The translations under genes and the position numbers were made by a program. The notes beneath the pieces are model-generated. The model worked only from the letters and a program-made list of their open reading frames with translations, had not been told where the DNA came from and did not search any database. A stretch of DNA of 64,000 nucleotides from Serripes groenlandicus (Eukaryota > Mollusca > Bivalvia > Cardiida > Cardiidae). The stretch is from positions 435,289 to 499,288 of the forward strand of contig JASEVX010000097.1 of the NCBI GenBank assembly GCA_031761405.1. Direction: 5' to 3'. Of this stretch, positions 21,431 through 32,267 are shown piece by piece; the stretch's first letter is position 1; each line of letters starts with the position of its first letter.

Positions 21431-22440
21431 ATTTCCCCGGACAGCAGCCGAATGCCCCCCTTATACACGCGGCGGACTCTGCCAGAAACCCGCCTACTAA
21501 AGGCCGGCGTTCCACTCCCGTGACAAAAAAAAGGTGTTCCACTCCGGTGACAAGGACCTCTGGGCGTGAGTGCTCTCCTAATACACGCGGCGGACTCTGC
21601 TAGAAACCCGCCTACTAAAGGCCGGCGTTCCACTCCCGTGACAAAAACAAATGTTCCACTCAAGTGACAAGGGCCTCTGGGCCCGAGTGCTCCATTTCTA
21701 CACGCGGAGGACTCTGCGAGAAACCCGCCTACTAAAGGCCGGCCTTCCACTCCCGTGACAAAAAAAAGAGAGAAGAAAAGTGTTCCACTCTGGTGACAAA
21801 ACAAAGTTATCGTCACCGCTGACAGGGGCCTCTGGGCCCGAGTGCTCCCCTAATACATGCGGCAGACTCTGCAAGAAACCCGCCTACTAAAGGCCGGCGT
21901 TTCAATCCCGTGACAAAAAATAACAACCAAACAAAGTGTTCCACTCCGGTGACATGTGCCTCTAGGCCCGAGTGCTCCTCTTATACACGCGGCGGACTAT
22001 GCGAGAAACGTAGACGTATGATAACAAATCGGGATTATATAAACAAACAAGAGCTGTCCATAAGACAGCATGCTCGACTATTTGCTATTTGATTATATAG
22101 TTAACAGTGGTTAATGAGATATGTGCATGATAGTACCTTTCATGCCAAACTTTAACAAAATTGTCAAAGTCAAACAAGGGCCCTAATTTGTTCTGAAGTC
22201 ATACAAGAGTTATCTAACATTACTGTCTGACACCTCTGAAGACATGAATGAAGTTTCAAGTCAAGATCAGTAGTGGTTACTGAGATATGACCATGATTGT
22301 TTCTAGCATCCAAAAAGGGGCATAATTGTGTCGAAATCTGAAATGAGTTTTGGGACTTGTCCTGCAAGGTCATTTGATGATGTCCAATAAGTGTGCCGGC
22401 GTTCCACTCCTGTGACAAAAAAATAGTTCCAATCCGGTGA
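21430..22440. repeat. ~118-155 bp degenerate array, interrupted by an insertion
   Basis: Units contain TACACGCGGCGGACTCTG, AGAAACCCGCCTACTAAAGG, CGGCGTTCCACTCCCGTGAC, GTGTTCCACTCCGGTGACAA and CCTCTGGGCCCGAGTGCTCC. Starts at 21465, 21583, 21700, 21855 and 21985 give spacings of 118, 117, 155 and 130, the differences coming from A-rich runs. From about 22,030 to 22,390 unrelated sequence (AACAAGAGCTGTCCATAAGA..., GTTACTGAGATATG) is inserted. The array text then resumes (GCCGGCGTTCCACTCC). Confidence 0.75.
22030..22390 (+). mobile_element. Insertion in the array (AAGAGCTGTCC... repeat)
   Basis: Begins AACAAGAGCTGTCCATAAGA and carries two related blocks (GTTAATGAGATATGTGCATGA and GTTACTGAGATATGACCATGA). 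It lies between array units, which shows insertion. From memory, sequences beginning this way are very common in bivalve genomes, but I cannot assign a class. Confidence 0.45.
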
Positions 22441-23135
22441 CAAAACAATAGATCTGAGTATTATTAACATAATCGGGGCTTGTATTTGTTAGCTATTTTA
22501 GCTCTATTTAAGAGAAAAAAATCTGCCGAGTAAAGGGTTTATTTGTTGATTTATGATCCTAAAACTGTCCATTTTCCAGTACTAAATAAAGAACCTCAGA
22601 GCGCACAGAATGCACCAGATGGCACCATTGTTTTCAAAATTGTCCTGACCCTCCTAGCACAATTATGAATCAACATGTATAGAGGGCTAGCTACGCACAT
22701 GGCCTACGTATTTGGAGTTGTTCACGAAAGCGTGGCGCGTTGGAATATACATAATATTATTTAATGCTGAACGATTTGTATTGCTTAAAATAGAATTCAT
22801 TTTGAAAGCCGCAAACACATTAATTGTTTAAAAAGAAAGCGTCCAAACTATATTCTTCAACAAACTGATTGTACATGAAAAGACTATTGGGACGATTTTA
22901 CTTTGAATTTATCGCACTATATTGATAAGCGTATGTATAATTGTTATAGGGCATATTTGAAAAGGGTCATGATGCAAACGCAAAGGAAGGAGATTATTAC
23001 ATAAATTTTAAATAATAATCACCTTCCAAAAAACTAACCAGTGGTTTAAATATAATATTCTGAACTGCCTTTCTACTGTTATCAAAAGATAGATCCTTTT
23101 GAGGAAACTGTTCCGGCTAAACAATAGTTTCGAGT
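22440..23135. other. Unassigned sequence
   Basis: AT-rich, no supported gene or repeat. Confidence 0.3.
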
Positions 23136-23139
23136 AAAC

Positions 23140-23315
23140 GCGAGTCCACTGTTTTATTTTTTTTTATCTATTTGTAGTCACGTGAAATCCAAGAGGGATG
23201 ACCTATTCCTTAGGAACGACGGTCAAGTGTGTTGTCACTATCCACATTTTCTTCTCGTTGGTTTAAAAGATTTCAAGATAAGTATTCAACACAGTTTCAT
23301 TTCCTCTGCTTTAAC
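23140..23315 (+). repeat. ~175-bp dispersed repeat, second copy at 40,778-40,955
   Basis: Shared order: TTTATCTATTTGTAGTCACG, TGAAAT/TGATAT, GAGGGATGACCTATTC / GAGGGGATGACATATTC, GTCA-GTGTGT-GTCA, and AGATAAGTATTCAACA / AGATAAGTATACAACA. Same orientation. Class unknown. Confidence 0.55.
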
Positions 23316-23530
23316 TCTTTCCCTCATGCGACAATTCTACGAGAAAAAACAATTATTAATACAAAGTTGAACTAGATAAACAGTTTTGTGTCCATAACCT
23401 TGCGTTTAACCCTTTCCCCCAAAATACCAGACGCTTTCTGACTCGTCTGCAGAACACACATTTTGAAGGCATTGCGGAAAAATTACTCACGATGGGCATT
23501 TCTCCTTTCGCCACAATGTTTTATCTTTTT
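23310..23530. mobile_element. MITE family E remnants
   Basis: A broken end TTTAACTCTTTCCCTCATGC at about 23,310 is followed by a longer arm from 23,405 (TTTAACCCTTTCCCCC, TCGTCTGCAGAAC, CATTGCGGAAAAATTACTC, CACGATGGGCATTTCTCC). Confidence 0.5.
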
Positions 23531-23584
23531 TAATAGTTAATCTCTTATAATTAAACTACTTCTGATATAAATGTCAGAGTTTAT

Positions 23585-24440
23585 TATACTGTAAATAAAT
23601 GCCGACGACAACATACGGAATTTTGCCGCGCCTTTTATATTGTTGATAAATGCCGACGACAACATACGGAATTTTGCCGCGCCTTTTATATTGTTGATAA
23701 ATGCCGACGACAACATACGGAATTTTGCCGCGCCTTTTATATTGTTGATAAATGCCGACGACAACATACGGAAGTCGCAGCGCCTTTTATATTGTTGATA
23801 AATGCCGACGTCAACATACGGAATTCGCCGCGTCTTTTATATTGTTTTAAATAAATGCCGACGACAACGTATACGGAATTCGCCGTGCATTTCACACTGT
23901 TCATAAATGCCGACGACAACGTATACGGAATTCGCCATGCATTTCACACTGTTCATAAATGCCGACGATAACATACGGAATTCGCCATGCATTTCACACT
24001 GTTCATAAATGCCGACGACAACGTATACGGAATTCGCCATGCATTTCACAATGTTCATAAATGCCGACGATAACATACGGAATTCGCCGTGCATTCCACA
24101 CTGTTCATAAATGCCGACGTCAACATACGGAATTCGCCATGCATTTCACACTGTTCATAAATGCCGACGACAACGTATACGGAATTCGCCATGCATTTCA
24201 CACTGTTCATAATTACCGACGATAACATACGGAATTCGCCGTGCATTCCACACTGTTCATAAATGCCGACGTCAACATACGGAATTCGCCATGCATTTCA
24301 CACTGTTCATAATTGCCGACGACAACATACGGAATTCGCCATGCATTTCACACTGTTCATAATTGCCGACGATAACATACGGAATTCGCCATGCATTTCA
24401 CACTGTTCATAATTGCCGACGACAACATACGGAATTCAGC
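23585..24440. repeat. 50-52-bp minisatellite, ~17 copies
   Basis: Unit: ATAAATGCCGACGACAACAT, ACGGAATTCGCC, then ATGCATTTCACACTGTTC. The left units (to about 23,850) have a different second half, GCGCCTTTTATATTGTTG, at a 51-bp period. The rest alternate 50- and 52-bp forms that differ by CATACGG versus CGTATACGG. The array therefore has two subfamilies with a junction near 23,870. Confidence 0.85.
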
Positions 24441-24769
24441 ACCGTGCAGATGTTCAAGCTTGCTGTCTCAACCAACTTTGAAGAATCAAGAAGAAGAACA
24501 TGCTAGAGGAACAAGCTTATTACAAGTGTTTTGTGGTGACTTTATTTAACATAACAATATACATACATTTCGCATTTGTGTTTGTCGTAATGTAAACTAC
24601 ATGTAATTTGGATTGAGATAAATCTAGTCAGAATCTAATAATAGTGATTAATATACTCTGATTTAGTTTCACATCGGACACTTAAAAAGATATACTATGG
24701 ATACTGAAAGTGTTTGTTTGATCTTATTTTTGTTTGACACTTTAAATCAGTTGTTTAACTTTTATGAGC

Positions 24770-25225
24770 TTAATTTATAAATAGTGATCTTGTTTTTGAA
24801 CGACTTTTAGTACAATCAAATATTTTTCTTATTTTTTAGAACTTACTTTTGTTTTTCCAAAACTTTTTCTTTTTTAAATTTATAAACAGTTGTCTTGTTT
24901 TTCAGACTTATGTTGTCTTATTTTTCAGAACTTACTTTTAACATATTTTTTTATTAAGTCTTGTTTTTCAATGACCATGTATTTTATATACAATGTTGTC
25001 TTATTTTTCAGAACTTACTTTTATAAAAAAGGTTTCTTTTTTTGTTTTTCTATAACTCAATTTTTGAATTTATAAATAGTTGTCTTATTTTTCAAATTCT
25101 TATGTCATAAACATTGTTGTCTTATGTTTCAGAACTAAATTTTATAAAGTGTTTTTTATTTTTTCAAACTTTTTATTTCATTTATAAACAGTTTTCTTGT
25201 TTTTCAATAACTCATTTACTTTGAA
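24770..25225 (+). repeat. Degenerate tandem repeat with CTTATTTTTCAGAACTTACT units
   Basis: Text such as GTTGTCTTATTTTTCAGAAC, TTACTTTTATAAA and TTTATAAATAGTTGTC recurs irregularly. The complementary form (AAAAGTAAGTTCTGAAA...) appears at 62,480-62,765. TTTTTCAG resembles a splice acceptor, but no exons adjoin. Confidence 0.55.
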
Positions 25226-25229
25226 ATAG

Positions 25230-25700
25230 AGTTTGTTTAAGTGGTGCATTTGCCGCATTTGACATTAAATAAGTGTCGGATAATCTTATCAATTTCATTG
25301 CAATCAGACCTAATAATTCGCGTTGCCAGCGTTTGCCACTGCAACGAGGAGTAAGGTCTGAATATGATGAGATTCATATTCATAAATTATTAACTGTTTC
25401 TCACGTACAACAAATCGGCAGGAACCCACCATAAAATTATTGTAGCACAAATATGGAATATCTTTATAATTAATAATCATGATTATTGAATACAGTTGAA
25501 GACATTTTTGCAAAAGAAGCAATTACCCATAATGAGCAATTATTTTGTCACACAGTTCTCAAAAGAAGTATATGTGAGGGTAAGGGTTATATGCCACGTA
25601 ATAATTGATGTACCTTTGGAATTCACTGAATACGTACACATTATTTCGAGGGATTACAACCGCCTGTCTACGTAAACTCGAGTCTTACTCCCACAGAGAA
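25230..25700. other. Mostly unassigned sequence with an inverted CAGACC/GGTCTG motif
   Basis: CAGACCTAATAATTCGCGTT at about 25,305 faces AAGGTCTGAA at about 25,351. The motif resembles the CCAGACC...TTCGC text found in FReD intron 1, but the match is short. Confidence 0.25.
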
Positions 25701-25711
25701 CCGTATCAAGC

Positions 25712-25762
25712 TCTGATGTGTCAGACAATGTGTCATACAATGTGTCAGACAATGTGTCAGCC
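25712..25762 (+). repeat. 12-bp tandem repeat, four copies
   Basis: ATGTGTCAGACA or ATGTGTCATACA follow each other directly, then the sequence leaves the pattern at GCCAGCC. Confidence 0.7.
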
Positions 25763-25924
25763 AGCCGTACACTTTGTTGCGAGAGTATACATTTAACTTA
25801 AATTCTATACTTTAGAAGTTAAATATATTGTTTTGTAAATATGCTTTGCAATGCCTTATTTACTCATTTGCTTGTTTTCAAACCGTATTTTGCTTCGATA
25901 GTTTTGTACAATTATTAACAAGAA

Positions 25925-26615
25925 GAGATGCCGCGCATGATTTTGAAGGAAGCAGATGCAGTTCAGTACATTTAAATAACCTGTGCAAACAGACAGGATG
26001 TAAAATGTCCCTTTATTTTAAACAAGATGTGCCTATATTGCTCACCTGGCTACTATAGCCTATACAAAAAGGTTACCAAGAGCAGAAAGGGTCAATATTG
26101 ACATAAGGATTAAACGTTTTATATGCTTCGATATATGTGATATTCAGCATGTGAAGTTTAGTCGTGAAATGACAAGTTAAGTCATGAAACCATTTGTACA
26201 GTTTGCTTAACATTCACTGCAACAATAATGTGTCATACAAGCTGAAGTTTCTCAAGTTTTGTTTACCAATAAACTGTTTTAAATCCTCTAACTAGATCAG
26301 TTAGATAAAATCAAACATAAGTGCTTGAATATTAACATATATTAAGGTTTATTGCCTCTAGTTATAAGTGAAGTGTGACACATGCTTTGGAAGGAGAGGG
26401 GGGAGTTTATTCTCCTTCCAGTTTAGCAGAAGTATGATAGAAAAAACGGGAGTATATAAACAAAAAGTACGAAGTAATTTAAAAAAGAAGAAGAAGATAT
26501 TTATGATCAAGATTGAGCATTACACAAGTTCACATGTATAGTCAACATACAGCAAGAATTATTAAGTCTGTTTTGTTTGTTTCTAATGTCATTTTATACG
26601 TTTTGAACATGCCAG
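25925..26615 (-). repeat. Inverted copy of the repeat at 411-705, with an insertion
   Basis: Two homologous parts, about 25,925-26,005 and 26,430-26,615, are separated by about 430 bases that are absent from the 0.4-kb copy. The inserted part begins near ATGTGCCTATATTGCTCACC, text that I recall as common in bivalve repeats. The frame containing LNNLCKQTGC is present in both copies but broken in the 0.6-kb copy. Confidence 0.55.
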
Positions 26616-26995
26616 TAGAAAACTTTGATAAATCGAGTCGTAAACCAAACTATAAAAAAGCGTAGCCTAAGAAGTTAGGAAAAAGTTATTAAATACCCAT
26701 CATATGTGTCTAAAGTATTGTAATAACGGTAGAAGACATATGTATTTTGTATCGTGCTGTTTCTTAAATCATTTCATACAATTTATGTATTCATAATTTT
26801 TTTTTTTTTTTCAAACATATAACAGAGTTTTTCTTAACAATAATACTTTTCGATTGCGTCACCCCATGGTACAAAATTAAAACCTATCCCATACTGTCCG
26901 CGCGGCGTCAATGAAAACTAGCTATAAACCGTGTATGAGCCGTTCTATAAGGCCTTTGCAATCAGCTAAATGTGGTTATGATAGAACACCGCTGA
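26616..26995. other. Unassigned sequence upstream of FReD copy A
   Basis: AT-rich; no supported gene. If the missing 5' exon of copy A is close, it could lie here, but I see no signal-peptide-like frame with convincing splice sites. Confidence 0.3.
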
Positions 26996-26999
26996 TATA

Positions 27000-27240
27000 A
27001 CCATGTACACTGACATGTTTAACTTATCTTTTATTCAACAATTTGGGCGGTGCTTCAATAAAACCAACCTTTACGTAATAATTCCACGTGTGTTAAACAC
27101 GGTAAGTTAGCTTTTCCTAGAGCATCACTAATATGCACACGTACATTGACATGTTAAACGTACCCAACATTGGACAATTTTAATCGGTGTCTCAGTAAAA
27201 CTTACCTTAACGTAATTACTACACGTTTGGAAACTGGTTG
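27000..27240 (+). repeat. Tandem ~120-bp duplication upstream of FReD exon 1
   Basis: Two blocks repeat: ACTGACATGTTTAACTTATC / ATTGACATGTTAAACGTACC, CAACAATTTGGGCGGTGCTT / GGACAATTTTAATCGGTGTC, AGTAAAAC-AACC, ACGTAATAATTCCACGTGTG / ACGTAATTACTACACGTTTG. The same structure stands before copy B (43,250-43,510) and in reduced form before copy C (about 61,030-60,900), so it predates the gene duplications. Conserved upstream position makes it a candidate promoter-proximal region; this is inference. Confidence 0.5.
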
Positions 27241-27313
27241 GTCAATTAGACCCCAACCCCATAGACGTGGTTCTTAAGGTAGTCCATTCTCGTTGTCAAA
27301 TACCGTTTCTTAG

Positions 27314-30300
27314 TCTATCAAACACTTTCAGCTCAAGTTTTTCCAGTTCGAGAATGCTCTGACCTACCAAACAACTCCAAGAACGGGGTGTACACGATTT
27401 ACCCATTTAGTGATAGAGGTCAACAAGGGCAGTCAAAACAAGCATATTGCTACCATTCGGGAGGTGAAATGTGGACAGTGAGTTTTTAAAATTGATTTAT
27501 TCACCCAACACTAGGGAAGTCCCCAAATGTGTCCTAACACAACGAGCGCTCGGGCTTGCGCTAGTTACTCCTTCTGCTTTGTTTGTTTTATTGGGGTTTT
27601 ACGCCGCTTTCAACATTATTTCAGTTATATCACGGCGACAGTTCACTCATTCATGATCCCTGGGTAAACCAACCAGTACTAGGCTAGAAAACATCGTGCC
27701 GCGACTGGGGATCGAACCCAGGACACCCGGTTTCAAATCCCCGACGCTAACCATACTCCTTCTGCACATATAGGGGATTTTGTAATTGTCTGCATTAAAC
27801 TAATTCTGACGACGTTGTGGTACCACTATTTGCCTGACTGTTTTCACCTCTATTTAATAGCTCTCATTCTCCACATTTCTACACGGATGTTTTTCTAAGT
27901 CCTCTGCTGTAGATTTGACGTATATGGGAAGAGAATAAATGCTTTATTTTGTAGGTTTATTGGGAAAACAACATTCGACAAATTGTATGTAAAGTTATCC
28001 GAAGACATCTCTGGTTGAAATCAAAGCTAAATTATTGCTTTAAAGCTGACTGTTAAACTGTTAGTGCCCCGCCATGTAAACAAGTAAATATAATTTGTGA
28101 CAAATGTTAATGTACCCGTGCACTCTGACCCAAATGTGTACACATTCGCCAGAAGCTTATTTGATAAATTATCGAACAGAGGAACAGTGCATTATCTTGT
28201 CAGACTGCGCAGATGCGTAGTTTGATTTTCATCTACATTGTTCACAAATTCCTATTGTTAGTTTCCCTGATAACATTCTATTGTAGATGTAATTAATATG
28301 ATGAATACAACCTTCATTGAAACCAGACCTTAAATTCGCTACAGTAGCAAACGCCCGTATACATATGAATAAGTGCCTATTACATGTCGTTTCACATTGA
28401 CATTTGTGTCACCCAATCAAATTGTCGACTAAAAAATCGGTAGATATCAACAGCCCATAACAATAAACTAGAAAGAGAAGCGATGATGTCCAAGTGTTCC
28501 GGTTGTATAGTTACCATTTCTGATCAGAATCAAGAGTTGGTTGTATCATGCGCATTGATTTGACAGAAAAACAAGCACCTGCTCAAAAATATTAAGGGTT
28601 AAATCGAAATGAATGTTTATGCGGTATCGTTAGTTTAAATATACTTACAACGAAGTATATTGGTCTGATTTTAATGAGATTGGACGATTACATAACAAGT
28701 TGAATTAACATAGAAATATTTTGCAAACTGACTTTTGTTATGTATTCACCATTGGACAGTTCGATTTGCACGAACACTACAGTGTCCACAATGGCTTACT
28801 TTCATCCTCTGACTATCTATGTAAATATATTGGACCAGATCAGGGGTGTAATTGTAGGACGTCCACTTCGGGGGCGGGAGGGTCGGGTTCGTTCACCGAC
28901 CGTGTCATACCAAAGCATTTGAAAATGGTAGTAATGGTTTTTCCTCTTTTGCACTCGGGGTTGTTTCGGTTAGCATTACGAGTGCGTCGCTGGAGTTAGG
29001 ATAAATAGACCGGAAGTACTGGTTTATTACATTTGTACCCAGGAAACGCCGTGAAAAAAAACTGAACAATTGTTGAGAGCGGCCTAAAACAAAGAAGAAA
29101 ATATAGAAAGACTGAAAGATTTTTATATAATAATAACTGCAACTGAAAAAGATATAACTAGTATTTTCTTATTGCATTTAACTCAGACAGACCTTTCCAT
29201 GAAGTGTCTTTAAATCGACAATTACGGATTAATTAACCGATGTCAATTACAAATGACATGGCTAACAAAGCATCCCGACACTTGTCAACTCTCATCCAGC
29301 TTTACATGACTTTAAGCCTTTCCCACACACAACACATATAACTTAAAAACGGCGAATTACTACGACGATTTATTTTTTTGTTGCATCTTTCTAAAGGTAT
29401 TTCAGAGACGTTTAGACGCTAAAGTTGACTTCTACAAAGACTGGAAAAGTTACAAGAATGGCTTTGGTGATGCTAACGGGGATTATTGGCTCGGTAAGAG
29501 CGTTTACTGGTCAAAATTAGGTCAAACAAAATTTCCTTTGCGATCCAAAGTGTTGGTTCTCACTGTTAAATTGATTTTCTGCCGAACCCTGGAAGCTCAG
29601 TTGGTAGCGACACCGGCTATCAATACAGGGGTTATGATTTCGAACGCAAGCTCGGACAATATTCTTTCCGGCGTTTGACAAAGGTAAATGCGACAAGCTT
29701 CAGTCGTCATCTACCAATGGGCTAACATTCTGTGCGAAAAAGTAGCCAGATTCTTGGAAAGACGATTGTGTGGAGTACTAGTGTGAGAATGCTATGATTA
29801 CATAAGTAGGTGAACTGGCCGCCATGATATGACCGGAAAATCGTTGAAAATGGCGCTAAGCTCAAAACAACCGATCCACTTTTTCTTGAAGCAGTAAGGG
29901 CATTTACACTGTTTTACAGGTCCGCATCGGTGGCACAGATGTAGAACGACCGCAGCGCGTGCAGGAGGTCGCGCGTTCGATCCCCGGCCATTTCATACCA
30001 AAGTTTAAAAAGCATATGCTAGTAATGGCTTTCTCTTATTGGCGCTCAGAATTGTGGGTAATACACGGACCAGAAGTGTTATTAACTTACCTATAAAACT
30101 CCGTGATATGACTGAAATTATTGTTTAAAGCGGCGATAAACAACTTCAAAATCAACTGTATTACAGGAAATGACGCTTTACACGCCTTGACCTCACATGG
30201 ACCGCACTCCCTGAAAGTAGTCCTTACGAAGCACGACCAGAGCGTAAATTATGCTGTTTACGGGCGTTTCACGATCGCTGACGAACTCGATGATTATCGT

Positions 30301-30403
30301 CTAACAGTGGCCAACTACTCGGGATCAGATGGTTTGTTAGCGTTCTTTAAGATCGCACATGGTCACGATGATTATAACCCTACTGTCGCTAACTTCTCGG
30401 GAA

Positions 30404-30440
<37 letters not shown>

Positions 30441-32102
30441 CAAAATACGGTGGTCATAAAAGGTTATTATTCGAATATGTCGTTTAGCTCGAACGAATTT
30501 AGCATAAATCACTCCAAAACTACGGTAACTCGAAGTGATGTATGGTTTCCTTTCAACTGTGGTTTATATTTCTTTGAGAATGAATAAATTATATTATTCC
30601 ATCATTGTTAACCCGATACTTAAAACACTTTACCCCCTTTTCCCCCATACAACAAAACTGCAACAGAACATCTGGGCAAAAATACGGATTTTTTGAATAA
30701 ATTGTAGTGAAGTCATCAAATAAAGTTGAAAACACTATCGAAAATAAAGAATGTGTTCATTGTGAGCAAAATATCTATCCCCGAGCATCCATAATTCGTG
30801 AGTGTAAGGCTTCAAAGACAAAATATGCAGAAGGCTTAGTGAATGATACGAATTGTCATGTCTTATCTGAAAGATTTATTTATTTCCTCTAAGTTTCGGG
30901 CAAAAATTCCTTTGAAAACTAATAATTCACACAAAAAATAATCTTGAATACACATGTGTTCAACAAGTCCGAAGCCGAAATTGTTATCCTATTTTCGTGA
31001 CGTCATTATTTTGGCACTTTGCAGTTTCAATAAAGGCAACACACAAAAAAATAATTTTTTTTTAAAAGGGGCAATATACGTCGTAACATATTGAACACCA
31101 AAAAACTGAAGCAATTAAATATTTTATATAGTTTAAACCAATTAATTTAAAATTATCCTTGATTTAAATATGAACTTTTTTTTTTTTAATTACTCAACTT
31201 TGAATCTTCGTTAAGCTTATTTTCCATTCTCATGTTTTATCCCACTGTGTCAACCTTAATGGTTTGCATGGAGATTTGGTACCCTGTAATCATCCTATAT
31301 TTACATCATCACAAAGATCAATACAGATTTCAAAATTGCCATATTTCTAATGGGATATTATTTAAAATATTTTAGTTATTTTACATCTCTATGCGTAAGC
31401 ACCTTTAGGAATGTGAAATCCAATGAAAGATTGCATTTACCTAACTAGGTCAAACTAATCACATGACCCTAGCCGCCATTTTGTAAACAACAAAAGACCC
31501 TTTTTACGGTAAATTTTCATGTCCGATTTTTCCACTTTTTGGGGGTTTAAACTGTTCATTAAATTTGATATATAAAAAATAAGGGTATTTTGGCTATTCC
31601 TCCATTGACAACAAGTAACAAAACTGTTTAAGATGCATTTTATTGTTGAAATATGTCAGCAAATACTTTGGCCATTGGGAAATAACTTTACAGTTCCAAA
31701 TCGGCTGCAAGGACAAAGTCACGTGATATAAGCCCAAAAATAGTGACGTCACGAAAAAGGGAGGCTTACGAAAATGGAATGTCCAACGATACTTGACACA
31801 ATTTTATTCAAAGTCATCCGAAGCAGTTACTTATATATATGTTCGTCAAAACGCGTCTATATGTGGGAAAAGGTATTGTATGGTGATTGTTTTATCTATA
31901 TTTGCTACTAGTACTTGTTACTTCATTTCAATCCAATTATTGATGATTTTGCTGATAATGATATTGAAGAGGATTATGATGGTTATAATGATGATGATGA
32001 TGATGATGATAATGATTATGATGATGGTGAGCATGATAAGGGTTATACTAGAGAGCATATTGATCGTGATGATGATGCTGCTGCTGCTGATGATGATAAT
32101 GG

Positions 32103-32148
<46 letters not shown>

Positions 32149-32201
32149 GAGGATGATGATGATGATGATGATGATGATACTGACGATGATGATGATGCTG
32201 C

Positions 32202-32267
<66 letters not shown>

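Noticed and set aside
23585..24440. Possible CRISPR-like array because of ~50-bp regular repeats
   Set aside because: Units are contiguous without unique spacers, and the context is eukaryotic. It is a minisatellite with two subfamilies.
24770..25225. Series of TTTTTCAG acceptor-like sites suggesting many short exons
   Set aside because: They are parts of a degenerate tandem repeat with no open reading frame or donor between them.
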